Of a stretch of 64,000 nt of DNA, positions 27,303-37,065 are shown one piece after another. This stretch comes from Bacteroidia bacterium (GTDB lineage Bacteria; Bacteroidota; Bacteroidia; Cytophagales; Cyclobacteriaceae). Under the pieces are notes generated by a model. The model did not search any database, had not been told where the DNA came from, and saw only the letters and a list, made by a program, of their open reading frames with translations. Numbering within the stretch: the first letter of the stretch is position 1; each line of letters opens with the position of its first letter. The stretch covers positions 1-64,000 of the forward strand of contig JAUHYU010000004.1 in assembly GCA_030426345.1 (NCBI GenBank). The letters run 5' to 3'. A program made the position numbers and the translations under genes.

Positions 27303-29486
27303 CTACCACATTTTATCTATAAAATCCATCCAATTTCCATGAGATCCTGCTGGGATAATAGTAAAATTATTTTCCTTATTCATGGATTTATAATGCTTTT
27401 TCACCAAATCATAAGCGTTCATATCATCAAGGTCCGCATCATTTCCGTTAGCATTTTCAGCATGATAAATCACCAAATTTTCCGGGGCAACTGCCGCTGA
27501 TAAATCCGGTAAATCATAGGACGGCAAAGCTCTTGCTACTGTAAAAGGAATATATTCTGATTTATATTCTTTGGTAGAAACTATGGATTCAAAGGACATT
27601 ATTGGGTCAATAAACACCATGCCATCGAAATGCACTCCAGCCACAGACGCATGCAACAAGCTCGAATTAAAGCCACCTTTAGTCATGCCAATTATTCTTT
27701 TATCGTCTAATTCCAACTCATCATTGCAAAAATGCAAAAGCGTAGCTATGTCCTCCGCGTGAATCGCTACCGTGCTTTTGCCATTTAAAATTCCGGCAAA
27801 CCACTGATTGTATGATGTATTTCCAAAATACGCATCACCTTTTAGATATCCGGGCCCCAATGCACCATATCCCGGCAAATCCGGTGCTATTACCGTCATT
27901 CCTTTTTTCACCAATTGAATCGGAATACTATAGGTTTCATCAGATTTTTTATCAACCAAATTATCCAAATAAAGAACTGCTTGATTCTTCGCTTGTTTTG
28001 GCAAAAATACCACAAATGGGATAACCTGATCGTTTGCCTGCTCGATTAAATATTTGTTTATAAAGTAGTCATCAAATTCTGTCTGACCTGAAAAGACCAA
28101 TTTCCCTTGTCCGATGCTCCCCTTGTCAATGCCAGTTATCTCCATGGCCTTCGCTTTCACTTCCGTTAAATGTCGCTCCAAATCCTTCCTTTTTCCATGC
28201 AACATATCCATATTTGATTTTGTCAGCTCCGAATTAATATCAAATAAAAATTTACTTTGAATGGATGTGGAAAGCTGTCCTGTTTCTGTCACATACAATT
28301 CCTCAACTGGGAATTTTTCTACGTCTTCATCTTGGGCATTGCCTGGGTTTTCCAAATGTTTTTGAAAAAAGGCATACATGGCTTCCCGATTTTTCAAAGT
28401 GGATTGATGGCCTGCATTATCTTCCACCATGGTTAAATTACCCTTTTCACCAAAAACGGCATAAGCTTGTCCTGCTTCATGATAAGTATCCCTCGCTCCC
28501 TGAATACTGAAAATATCCCTAGTTGTCGTGATCATCAAAGTCGGCTTGGGTGCTCTTACCTCTAGGAGGTCTGCTTGATCCAAACCAAGGCCGATCCAAT
28601 TCATGAAATTTTGTTCTGCATCTTGAGGGCCTCTAGTTTTTAATTGATATTCCAGCGAAGTGATATAACATTCCGGTGCAGATGCTTTGATTCTTGGGTC
28701 AAATGCCGCAATATGGCTACTTTGCGTACCACCACCAGATCTTCCTGTAATTCCAATGCGATCTTTGTCCACTTCCTTACGGGTCAATAGATAATCTACT
28801 GTGCGAATGCCATCCCAAATCATGTATCGAGCTGAGGACGCCCCATTGATAAAAAGTTGTGCTCCGGGATAAGAATGCTCTTTCGTTGGTGGAAAACGAG
28901 ATTCACCCTCTTTCTCATCAAAATATTGTGCTCGTTCTCCCTGGCCATAAGGGTCAAAAGCTAAAACAGCAAAACCTTTCTTGACCAAATTAAGAACCAT
29001 TTGCTGGTAACCATCACTTCTAAAGGCCAAACTACTGTGACCGCTGCAATAAATAATTGTTGGCAAGTTTTTTTTCTTTCCATCCGGAATGAAAAAAGCA
29101 GCCGTGACTTTAACACCCGGCATAGATTCGAAATACAATTTTTCAACGCTATACCCGTCCTTTTTAATTTTCTTAACAATTACTGGATTTAGAGGCGTTT
29201 TTTCAGGAAAAGGCCCTACAGCTTCAAGTAGTTTTTCTCTTACCAATTGTTGTCGTTGCAGCCAATCACTTTCCGTTTTAAGCTGTGCAATTTCCTTTTT
29301 CCTTTCAATTAGGCTTTGAAAAGAAATAGCACACTGCTGTTTGTACAGAGTATTTTCAGCATCAGAATAATAATCCCAAAAACCCAACACTGAATAATCT
29401 GTTTGAGCCAAACTCAAGATCGGACTGAAAGCAAGTGTTATAAGAATTCCAATCATGGAAAAATAGTGGCTTTTTGTTTTATGCAT
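27303..29486 (-). CDS. Exported tandem alpha/beta hydrolase, acetylxylan-esterase-like
   Basis: 727 residues with a signal peptide (IGILITLAFSPILSLAQ). The first domain has IYCSGHSS, AFDPYGQGER, nucleophile elbow ITGRSGGGT with S250 and a DNAGHQST histidine near 363, typical of abhydrolase_7/acetylxylan esterase. The second domain (about 470-727) repeats the fold: IAPDLPGYGALG, then GMTKGG where threonine replaces the nucleophile serine, and a final AGSHGNW histidine. The second copy is therefore probably non-catalytic or altered. A motif copy lies at 27379-27401. Confidence 0.8.
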   Translation of the reverse strand: MHKTKSHYFSMIGILITLAFSPILSLAQTDYSVLGFWDYYSDAENTLYKQQCAISFQSLIERKKEIAQLKTESDWLQRQQLVREKLLEAVGPFPEKTPLNPVIVKKIKKDGYSVEKLYFESMPGVKVTAAFFIPDGKKKNLPTIIYCSGHSSLAFRSDGYQQMVLNLVKKGFAVLAFDPYGQGERAQYFDEKEGESRFPPTKEHSYPGAQLFINGASSARYMIWDGIRTVDYLLTRKEVDKDRIGITGRSGGGTQSSHIAAFDPRIKASAPECYITSLEYQLKTRGPQDAEQNFMNWIGLGLDQADLLEVRAPKPTLMITTTRDIFSIQGARDTYHEAGQAYAVFGEKGNLTMVEDNAGHQSTLKNREAMYAFFQKHLENPGNAQDEDVEKFPVEELYVTETGQLSTSIQSKFLFDINSELTKSNMDMLHGKRKDLERHLTEVKAKAMEITGIDKGSIGQGKLVFSGQTEFDDYFINKYLIEQANDQVIPFVVFLPKQAKNQAVLYLDNLVDKKSDETYSIPIQLVKKGMTVIAPDLPGYGALGPGYLKGDAYFGNTSYNQWFAGILNGKSTVAIHAEDIATLLHFCNDELELDDKRIIGMTKGGFNSSLLHASVAGVHFDGMVFIDPIMSFESIVSTKEYKSEYIPFTVARALPSYDLPDLSAAVAPENLVIYHAENANGNDADLDDMNAYDLVKKHYKSMNKENNFTIIPAGSHGNWMDFIDKMW

Positions 29487-29743
29487 AACAATATTTTGGT
29501 TAGAGAATCTGACAAAAAATTAAAACCCCTAATATAAAAGTTTATCTTTCACGATATGTGAAAACAGTTGTTTTTCCACAGTTGAGATGCCTTGTTGGGA
29601 TCAAGGATATTTTCCTATTAAAAAAAGCCTTGTAAATCCATGAAATTACCCTGACTTGAAAATTCATGGGATAAATTCATAAACAATTATTTCTAAATTT
29701 GTAAGAATTAAATAATTCACCATAAACAACTTTTTCAACGGAA
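29487..29743. promoter_or_regulatory. Divergent promoter region of esterase and Fur-family genes
   Basis: These 257 bases separate two divergent genes and must carry both promoters. TAAATTTG at 29694-29701 matches the -7 box for the Fur gene, but no TTG lies at the expected spacing. A motif copy is at 29621-29642 (AAAAAAGCCTTG then TAAATCCATG). Confidence 0.4.
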
Positions 29744-30145
29744 ATGAATTTTGAGAAAAAGCTCAACTCGCGAAACATAAAACCTACCAACATGCGCTTG
29801 TTGGTTTTACAGCAACTGGTTGAAAGCGAAGCAGCCTTGAGTTTGACAGACCTTGAAGGAAAATTTCACCGAGCCGACAAAGCGACTCTATACCGCACGT
29901 TAAAAACATTCGAAGAGAAAAAACTAATTCACAGCATAGAAGGCAAAGGCTCTGTCAAATATGCACTTTGTGAAGAAGGTTGTGAATGCGCTCCACAAGA
30001 TCAGCACGTTCATTTCAATTGCGAAAAGTGTGCTGAAACCTTCTGTTTCACCCAGACAAAAGTCCCTTCATTAAAAATCCCTAATGGCTTTAAAGCCAAA
30101 TCTGCCAACATGGTTTACCATGGAATTTGTGCCAATTGTTCCTAA
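29744..30145 (+). CDS. Fur-family transcriptional regulator
   Basis: 133 residues. Winged helix with RLLVLQQLVESEAALSLTD and KATLYRTLKTFEEKKLIH, then a dimerisation domain with DQHVHFNCEKCAETFCF and a C-terminal CANC, forming the structural zinc site of two CxxC pairs. The cluster CEEGCEC at about 84-90 is extra and may contribute to metal sensing. Fur-family members sense Fe, Zn, Mn or peroxide. Its place at the head of the metal-efflux genes suggests control of that operon, perhaps as a zinc sensor. Confidence 0.88.
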   Translation: MNFEKKLNSRNIKPTNMRLLVLQQLVESEAALSLTDLEGKFHRADKATLYRTLKTFEEKKLIHSIEGKGSVKYALCEEGCECAPQDQHVHFNCEKCAETFCFTQTKVPSLKIPNGFKAKSANMVYHGICANCS

Positions 30146-30189
30146 AACTTTGCAAATAGGTTGCATGGATTTCTTGTTATGTTTGTACT

Positions 30190-30489
30190 GTGAAAATGAT
30201 CGCAGCAATATTATCCCTTTATGTATTTGCGCTAGTTCTTTGGCCATGTGCTGATATTGTATCAGTTGATGAATATCAAATAGAGTCTGCTCAAGAGCAC
30301 AATCATGATGATATTGCAGATATGTGTTCTCCGCTATGTCATTGCCATTGCTGCCACGTTCATGTGCAACTAAATCCCACCCTATTTCCCATTTCTAATA
30401 TTTCTTTACATTCAGTTTATAATTCGAATTTTCTGGATTTCTTGCCAGATATGTCACTCTTATCCCTATTTCGGCCACCTAGGTGTTAA
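30190..30489 (+). CDS. Small Cys/His-rich exported protein (DUF6660-like)
   Basis: 99 residues with a hydrophobic leader (MKMIAAILSLYVFALVLWPC) and a dense metal-binding stretch EHNHDDIADMCSPLCHCHCC then HVHV (about 38-59). The starting codon is GTG at 30190 or ATG at 30196. Small proteins of this kind precede CzcA/CusA operons in Bacteroidota. Periplasmic metal capture or sensing is the natural guess. Spacing to the RND gene is 74 bases. Confidence 0.7.
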   Translation: MKMIAAILSLYVFALVLWPCADIVSVDEYQIESAQEHNHDDIADMCSPLCHCHCCHVHVQLNPTLFPISNISLHSVYNSNFLDFLPDMSLLSLFRPPRC

Positions 30490-30563
30490 TTCAACATTTT
30501 TCTTAGGAGGGGTCTGCCCTCCCACTTTTATTTTTTCTCATCGTTGAATTTAATACAAGTATT

Positions 30564-33500
30564 ATGATAGATAATGTCATTGCTTATTCTGTAAAGAATA
30601 AGCTGATCATTGCTCTGTTCACCCTCTCGATTGTAGCAGCGGGGATTTGGAGCATGACAAAAGTTCCCATTGATGCCGTACCTGACATCACAAATAATCA
30701 GGTTCAAGTCATTACTCAAGCTCCAAATTTAGGCACAGAAGATATAGAGCAGTTTGTAACCTATTCTGTAGAATTGGCTATGGCCAATTTACCAGGAGTC
30801 AAAGAGATTCGCTCGGTTTCCCGCTTTGGGTTATCTGTGGTGACCATTGTATTTGAAGATGATATGGGTACATATCTTCCTCGCCAGTTGGTTGCAGAAA
30901 AATTAACCGAAGTCAAAAACGAAATACCCAAAGGATTTGGAGAGCCAACCATTGGCCCCATTTCTACAGGCTTAGGGGAGATTTATCAATATACCTTAGA
31001 TGTTGCCCCAGAGTTTGAGAATACGTATTCAGCCTCTGATTTACGCACCATGCAAGACTGGATTATCAAAAGGCAAATGGCCATGGTTCCGGGAGTGGTT
31101 GAAGTCAATGCGTTCGGAGGTGATGTGAAGCAATATGAAGTGGCCATTAGCCCAGATGAACTGAAAGCAAGCGGACTTACCATCAATGATATTTTCAATG
31201 CTTTGGAAAAGAATAATAAGAATACCGGTGGGGCTTATATCGAAAAAGACCATCATGCCAATTTTATTCGTGGTGAAGGATTGGCAAGAAGCATTGAGGA
31301 CATTGAAAATATGTTGGTTAAAAACTCCAGTGGAATTCCGATCACGATCAAAAATGTGGCCAAAGTCCAGTTTGGAAAAGCCGTAAGATATGGTGCGCTC
31401 ACCAAAGATGGCAAAGGTGAAGCTGTTGGTGGAATGATTCTGATGCTCAAGGGTGGCAACTCAAATGACGTAATCAAGGCGGTAAAAAACAGGGTAGATG
31501 AAATACAGAAATCGCTTCCAGAGGGAATCAGCATAGAACCTTTTCTTGACCGTAGTTCCTTGATTGCCGAAACCACAGGAACGGTAAGCAACAATCTCGT
31601 CGAAGGGGCTCTTATCGTGATTTTTGTTTTGGTTTTTCTGCTAGGAAATTGGCGTGGGGGGATCATCGTAGCTTCCACCATCCCGCTTTCCCTCCTATTT
31701 GCTTTCATTATGATGAATGTATTCGATGTGTGGGCCAACCTCATGAGTTTGGGAGCTATTGATTTCGGAATCATCATTGACGGGGCTGTAATCATAGTAG
31801 AAGGAACGGTTTTTACCATACATCAACGGATCCTTAAACATAAGAATATCACATCAGCTGACCGAGATAATATTGCAGTAAAATCTGCATCAAAAATGAT
31901 GAGCTCAGCCTTTTTTGGTCAGTTAATTATTTTAATAGTATTCATACCTATACTGGTATTGCAAGGTGTGGAAGGAAAAATGTTCCAACCAATGGCACTA
32001 ACGTTTATGTTTGCCATGATTGGGGTCATGATTCTATGCCTCACTTATGTACCCATGATGTCGGCATGGTTTCTTCGTGCGAAAAAAAATGAAAAACTTT
32101 CCTGGGGTGACAAAGTAGTTCATTGGATAGAAGATGTTTATGTAAAAGCATTAGATCAAGTGCTAAAGAAAACCAAGTTGGTTTTGGCCTCAGCAGTGAT
32201 TCTATTAGGGCTGGCTATTTTCGCTTTCTCCCGAATGGGTGGTGAGTTTATCCCACAATTGGATGAAGGTGATATTGCTTTTCATGCCATTCTCAAACCA
32301 GGTAGCTCACTTTCTGAAACCATTGCTACAACTACAGAAATAGAGAAAATTATAAAAGCAGAATTTCCGGAAGTCATACACGTACTGAGCCGCATAGGTG
32401 TGGCAGATGTTCCCACTGACCCCATGCCCATGGATATTGCAGATTCTTTTATCATACTAAAACCTAAAGATGAATGGGTTTCGGCTTCATCTAAAGAAGA
32501 ATTGGTGGATAAAATAAAAGCAGCTATAAGCCGTGTCCCGGGAGTAAATTTAGAATTTACACAACCTATTGAAATGCGCTTTAATGAATTGCTCACTGGG
32601 GTAAGAGAAGATATCGCTGTAAAACTCTTTGGTGAAGATTTGGATGTTTTGGCTACCAAGGCTGAAGAAATGGGAAAAATCATTTCCACAGTTGAGGGAG
32701 TGGCCGATATGAAAGTAGAAGCCACCAGCGGCTTACCGCAGATTACGGTCAACTACAACCGCTCCAAACTGGCTCAGTATGGTCTTATTATTGCTGATTT
32801 AAACACTATTGTACAATCAGCCTTTGCTGGAGCAGAAGCCGGAGTTATTTTTGAGGGTGAGAAACGCTTTGACCTTGTAGTCAGACTCGATCAGAAACAT
32901 CGAAAGAGCATAGAAGACATCAAAGGCATCTATATTAACCTTGCCAATGGAGCGCAAATTCCCCTCAAGGAAGTCGCTGAAATAAGCTATCAGTCTGGCC
33001 CCATGCAAATTAGCAGGGACAATACCAATCGCAGGACCTATGTCGGAATAAACGTTCGTGGGAGAGATATTAAATCTCTTGTGACCGAGGTTCAACAAAA
33101 ATTGGATGCAGAATTGGATTTATCACCAGGCTATTACATCAGATATGGAGGTGCTTTTGAAAACCTAGAGCGTGCTACCAAACAATTGAAAGTGGTAGTT
33201 CCCGTAGCACTTGGCCTCATATTCATTTTCATATTTTTTGCATTAAAATCCCTGAAACAAACTGTGATGATTTATATAGCCATTCCCTTAGCGGCAATTG
33301 GTGGTATATTTTCATTGTGGATTAGGGACATGCCTTTCAGTATTTCGGCAGGCGTTGGCTTCATTGTCCTTTTTGGTGTTGCTGTTCTCAATGGACTGGT
33401 GCTCATTAGTGGCTGGAATGAATTGAAAGAGGAAGGCTCCACAGACCTTGGTGAACGTATCAGGAATGGCGCCAAAAGAAGAATAAGGCCAATACTGTTA

Positions 33501-34946
33501 ACAGCTCTTACGGATATTTTAGGGTTTTTGCCAATGGCCATATCCACTTCTGCCGGAGCCGAAGTTCAGCAGCCTTTGGCTACAGTGGTGATTGGCGGCA
33601 TGATCACAGCTACATTGCTTACTTTATTTATTCTACCCATACTTTATAGATCAGTCGAAATGAGAAGCAATAAAGCATTACGTCCCAGTATCTTATCAGT
33701 AATAACTTTACTGTGTCTTGTCTCTTTTTTCTCAACTTCTGGAGTGAGAGCGCAAGATTCATCTAGCAAAAATATTTCCGAATTGTCGCAAGCTTTGGAA
33801 ATTGGCCTTGCTAATAATGGTTATGTGAGATCTGCCAAATCGAACATTGAACTACAAGAGCATGGAAAAAAGAGGGCTTTTAACCCACAGAAAACAGATG
33901 TGGGGGTTCAGTATGGTCAGTACAGTAGCTTTGAAGATGATTTTGCATTTAACATTAGTCAAAATTTTGAATTTCCTACTGTTTACTCCAAGCGGCGAAA
34001 ATTAGCTGATGAGAAAATATCTGGTAGAGAGCAGCAGCTCGCAGTGGCTGAAAATGAGCTGACAATGAATATTCAGCAAGCTTGGTTCCAATTAGCCTTT
34101 CTAATGGAAAAAGAAAAATTGCTTAGCTATCAGGATAGCATTTACAGACGTTTTTTGCATGCAGCCACAATTCGGTATGAAACGGAAGCAACGAGCTATT
34201 TGGAAAAGGCATCTGCTGAAACAAGCGTTCTGGATATTCAAAACGAACAAAAGATGGTTGAAGCTGATATTGCCATTCAGCAAAATCAGCTTCGCATTTT
34301 ATTGAATGACACCATTGACCGGAAATTCATACCAAAATCCATGGAAAAAAAGCCCATTATTGACTTAACAGAGCAGTTAGAGATAGTTAATAATCCATCA
34401 CTAGCACTGATAAAACAGCAAATCAAAATTGAAAACGCCAAAAAGGAAGTTACCTCGGCTAAAATGCTCCCCGATATTTCAATTGGATACTATAACCAGT
34501 CCCTCATTGGAAATCGCACGTCTGACGGTGGTTTTGCCACTTCATCCGACAGGTTCAACAGCATTCAGGCAGGCATAAGCATTCCACTGTTTTTTGGCGC
34601 TTACAAGGCTGATATCAATACCGCTAAAATCAAAACAGACATTGCTGAGACTAATGCAAAATACTTTGAAACCGTCATTAGAGGAAAGCATGATCAACAA
34701 TTGCAAAATGTGCTGAAGTTCAAAAGCAGCTTGGACTATTACCGCGAAAAAGCGGTACCACAGGCTGACCTGATTATTAGAAATGCACAAAAAAGTTTTG
34801 AAAATGGCGCTATTAGCTACGTAGAATATTTTCAAAATCTCAATCAGGCTTTGGACTTAAAATTCAACTATCTAAATACACAAAACGGATATAATCAGGC
34901 ACTTATCAGCCTTGAATACCTAATTGGAAATACCACTTATAATTAA
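30564..34946 (+). CDS. CzcA-type heavy-metal RND pump fused to a TolC-like outer-membrane factor
   Basis: 1460 residues. Residues 1-1035 are a complete CzcA/CusA pump: VPIDAVPDITNNQVQ at the N-terminus, proton-relay DFGIIIDGAVIIVE near 400, periplasmic loops and twelve membrane spans. Residues about 1063-1460 are a full-length outer-membrane factor with long amphipathic helices. Between them, at 1040-1063, sits a signal-peptide-like stretch (ILSVITLLCLVSFFS then SGVRAQ). The loop NELLTGVREDIAVKLFG lacks the Cu-type methionines, pointing to Zn/Co/Cd/Ni. RND-OMF fusions of this length are common in Bacteroidota. Six bases separate its stop from the adaptor gene. Confidence 0.92.
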   Translation: MIDNVIAYSVKNKLIIALFTLSIVAAGIWSMTKVPIDAVPDITNNQVQVITQAPNLGTEDIEQFVTYSVELAMANLPGVKEIRSVSRFGLSVVTIVFEDDMGTYLPRQLVAEKLTEVKNEIPKGFGEPTIGPISTGLGEIYQYTLDVAPEFENTYSASDLRTMQDWIIKRQMAMVPGVVEVNAFGGDVKQYEVAISPDELKASGLTINDIFNALEKNNKNTGGAYIEKDHHANFIRGEGLARSIEDIENMLVKNSSGIPITIKNVAKVQFGKAVRYGALTKDGKGEAVGGMILMLKGGNSNDVIKAVKNRVDEIQKSLPEGISIEPFLDRSSLIAETTGTVSNNLVEGALIVIFVLVFLLGNWRGGIIVASTIPLSLLFAFIMMNVFDVWANLMSLGAIDFGIIIDGAVIIVEGTVFTIHQRILKHKNITSADRDNIAVKSASKMMSSAFFGQLIILIVFIPILVLQGVEGKMFQPMALTFMFAMIGVMILCLTYVPMMSAWFLRAKKNEKLSWGDKVVHWIEDVYVKALDQVLKKTKLVLASAVILLGLAIFAFSRMGGEFIPQLDEGDIAFHAILKPGSSLSETIATTTEIEKIIKAEFPEVIHVLSRIGVADVPTDPMPMDIADSFIILKPKDEWVSASSKEELVDKIKAAISRVPGVNLEFTQPIEMRFNELLTGVREDIAVKLFGEDLDVLATKAEEMGKIISTVEGVADMKVEATSGLPQITVNYNRSKLAQYGLIIADLNTIVQSAFAGAEAGVIFEGEKRFDLVVRLDQKHRKSIEDIKGIYINLANGAQIPLKEVAEISYQSGPMQISRDNTNRRTYVGINVRGRDIKSLVTEVQQKLDAELDLSPGYYIRYGGAFENLERATKQLKVVVPVALGLIFIFIFFALKSLKQTVMIYIAIPLAAIGGIFSLWIRDMPFSISAGVGFIVLFGVAVLNGLVLISGWNELKEEGSTDLGERIRNGAKRRIRPILLTALTDILGFLPMAISTSAGAEVQQPLATVVIGGMITATLLTLFILPILYRSVEMRSNKALRPSILSVITLLCLVSFFSTSGVRAQDSSSKNISELSQALEIGLANNGYVRSAKSNIELQEHGKKRAFNPQKTDVGVQYGQYSSFEDDFAFNISQNFEFPTVYSKRRKLADEKISGREQQLAVAENELTMNIQQAWFQLAFLMEKEKLLSYQDSIYRRFLHAATIRYETEATSYLEKASAETSVLDIQNEQKMVEADIAIQQNQLRILLNDTIDRKFIPKSMEKKPIIDLTEQLEIVNNPSLALIKQQIKIENAKKEVTSAKMLPDISIGYYNQSLIGNRTSDGGFATSSDRFNSIQAGISIPLFFGAYKADINTAKIKTDIAETNAKYFETVIRGKHDQQLQNVLKFKSSLDYYREKAVPQADLIIRNAQKSFENGAISYVEYFQNLNQALDLKFNYLNTQNGYNQALISLEYLIGNTTYN

Positions 34947-34952
34947 AATGTT

Positions 34953-36128
34953 ATGAAAATCAATATATATATACTTTTAGGAGTAGTTGCGTTATTCGCC
35001 GCATCCTGCAGTAATTCCGAACAAGAAAGCAACACTCATCAGGAAGAGCCACAAGCTCATGATGCTCATAAGCAGGAGGTTCACTTTTCTAAACAACAGT
35101 TTGAGAGTATGGACATGAAAATCGATACTTTGCAAAAACGGGATATGGGATCATACGTTGCGGCAAATGGCGAACTAGAAGTTCCCCCTCAAAATGAAGC
35201 AGCGGTAACGGCCATCATCGGCGCCAACATCACCAAAATAATGGTGATAGAGGGTGAGAAAATCACCAAAGGAGAAGTATTGGCCTATATAAGCCATCCA
35301 GATTTAATACAATTACAAACTAATTATGCTAATAAATGGAATGAGTTGCAATATTTGAAACAAGAATATAACCGCCAAAAAAGGCTATATGAAGAGAAAG
35401 TAGGATCGGGCAAAGAATTCCAAAAAATAAAGGCAGATTATCAATCCATGAAATCGACCGTCAATGGGCTTACCGCACAGCTAAAGCTTTTACACCTTTC
35501 AGCTGAAACGATCCGAAATGGAAATATCATAGAGCATATTGGCATCAGGTCTCCGATTAATGGATATGTTCGTTTGGTAGAAATAAAAACAGGACAATAT
35601 GTATCTCCACAAACTGAACTATTTGAGATTGTCAATATCGATCATATCCATGCCGATCTGATGGTTTTTGAAAAGGATATCCACAAGGTAAAAGAGGGCC
35701 AAAAAGTAAGGTTTAGATTAGAAGCCGCAGAAGATGTCGAACTAGAAGCAGAAATATATACGGTGGGTAAGAACTTTGAAAGTGACCCAAAAGCCATTCA
35801 TCTCCATGCCGAAATTGAAAACAAAGTAGGCTTGTTATTGCCTGGAATGTATGTACGCGGTGAGATTTTGATAGATAATGTGTCAACTTATGCATTACCG
35901 GAGTCGGCTGTAGTGAGCGAAGGTGGAAAATATTTTATATTCACAGCAACAGCCGAAAATTCTGAATGGGCATTCCAGCCTATTGAGGTAAAAACAGGAA
36001 TTAAAGATAATGGATGGGTAGAAATAAAACTCTTAGAACCGATTGACAACCAGACTCAATTAGCATGGAATAATGCTTATTATCTTATGGCTGAAATGAA
36101 AAAAGGTGAAAACGAGCACAGTCATTAA
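34953..36128 (+). CDS. RND periplasmic adaptor (CzcB/CusB family), lipoprotein
   Basis: 391 residues with lipobox AASC at about residue 19. The layout is the membrane-fusion-protein order: a His-rich N-terminus (HQEEPQAHDAHKQEVHF), lipoyl-like halves (ILAYISHPDLIQLQ and IRSPINGYVRLVEIKTGQYV) flanking a coiled-coil hairpin (about 125-170), then beta-barrel and membrane-proximal domains. It joins the RND pump to the outer-membrane factor. The order pump, adaptor, CDF suggests one efflux operon. Confidence 0.92.
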   Translation: MKINIYILLGVVALFAASCSNSEQESNTHQEEPQAHDAHKQEVHFSKQQFESMDMKIDTLQKRDMGSYVAANGELEVPPQNEAAVTAIIGANITKIMVIEGEKITKGEVLAYISHPDLIQLQTNYANKWNELQYLKQEYNRQKRLYEEKVGSGKEFQKIKADYQSMKSTVNGLTAQLKLLHLSAETIRNGNIIEHIGIRSPINGYVRLVEIKTGQYVSPQTELFEIVNIDHIHADLMVFEKDIHKVKEGQKVRFRLEAAEDVELEAEIYTVGKNFESDPKAIHLHAEIENKVGLLLPGMYVRGEILIDNVSTYALPESAVVSEGGKYFIFTATAENSEWAFQPIEVKTGIKDNGWVEIKLLEPIDNQTQLAWNNAYYLMAEMKKGENEHSH

Positions 36129-36182
36129 TTTTTATTTTATCCGGTAGTGTAATTACATTACCGGATATTTTACGGTTACAAT

Positions 36183-37058
36183 ATGGGACACGATCATGCT
36201 CATCATCATTCAGGCAAGAACCTGAAAATTGCCTTTTTCCTCAACCTTGGATTTACCATACTGGAATTTTTTGGTGGGGTATATGTGAACAGTATTGCGA
36301 TTATTTCCGATGCCGTTCATGATCTGGGCGATAGCCTATCGCTCGGCCTGTCTTGGTATTTGGACAAAAAATCGAAGCAAGGAGCTACGTCAAAATTCAG
36401 TTTTGGGTATTCCCGATTTTCCCTTCTCGGAGCATTGATCAATTCATTGGTGCTTATTGGCGGTTCGGTTTATGTGATGAGCGAGGCCATTCGCAGGATT
36501 ATGGCACCAGAGGCATCAGATGCCAATGGGATGATTGTATTTGCCATCATTGGGGTATTGGTCAATGGATACGCAGCATATAAACTCAGCGGTGGTAAAT
36601 CCCTGAATGAAAAAGTGGTTTCGTGGCATTTGATAGAAGATGTTTTGGGCTGGGCCGCAGTTTTGGTGGTGGCGATTATCCTGAAATTTTATAACAATCT
36701 TTATCTCGATCCTGCGCTTTCCCTGCTCATCACGGTATATATTCTTTGGAACGTCACCAAGCGATTGAAAGAAACGCTTTTCGTTTTCTTGCAAGGTGTT
36801 CCGGAAGGTGTAAGTCTGAATTCCATCGAAAAGGAACTGCTCTCTATTGAGCATATAGATTCTTTGCACCACAGCCACATCTGGTCACTTGATGGAGAAC
36901 AGCATGTTTTTACAACTCATGTTAAGCTTAAGTCAATCAATGACTTAAACGAACTATTGAAAATAAAGAATGAGATAAAATCCACCCTGAAACTATACCA
37001 CTTTGAGCATTACACGGTAGAAGTAGAACTGGACAAAGAAACATGTGGGTTAGCTTGA
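36183..37058 (+). CDS. Cation diffusion facilitator (CzcD/ZitB-like)
   Basis: 291 residues, six membrane spans, His-rich N-terminus (GHDHAHHHSGK). Metal-transport residues: IISDAVHDLGDSLSLG (HxxxD in TM2) and HLIEDVLGWAAVL (HxxxD in TM5), the pattern of Zn/Cd/Co exporters of the CDF family. The C-terminal cytoplasmic domain contains HHSHIWSLDGEQHVFTTHV. It exports zinc-like ions by proton exchange into the periplasm, from which the RND system can complete removal. Confidence 0.93.
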   Translation: MGHDHAHHHSGKNLKIAFFLNLGFTILEFFGGVYVNSIAIISDAVHDLGDSLSLGLSWYLDKKSKQGATSKFSFGYSRFSLLGALINSLVLIGGSVYVMSEAIRRIMAPEASDANGMIVFAIIGVLVNGYAAYKLSGGKSLNEKVVSWHLIEDVLGWAAVLVVAIILKFYNNLYLDPALSLLITVYILWNVTKRLKETLFVFLQGVPEGVSLNSIEKELLSIEHIDSLHHSHIWSLDGEQHVFTTHVKLKSINDLNELLKIKNEIKSTLKLYHFEHYTVEVELDKETCGLA

Positions 37059-37065
37059 GCAGCTA

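Noticed and set aside
30149-30185. TTTG and TATGTTTG as a promoter for the small Cys/His protein
   Set aside because: Spacing is 25 bases and the -7 box would end only 4 bases before the start codon, so a promoter is unlikely despite the good -7 match.
31253-31819. 188-residue open frame on the minus strand inside the CzcA gene
   Set aside because: It is low-complexity Thr/Ile/Pro translation in antisense to a strongly conserved RND pump; a shadow only.
32282-32752. 156-residue minus-strand open frame opposite the RND porter domain
   Set aside because: Antisense shadow with Ser-rich composition and no recognisable features.
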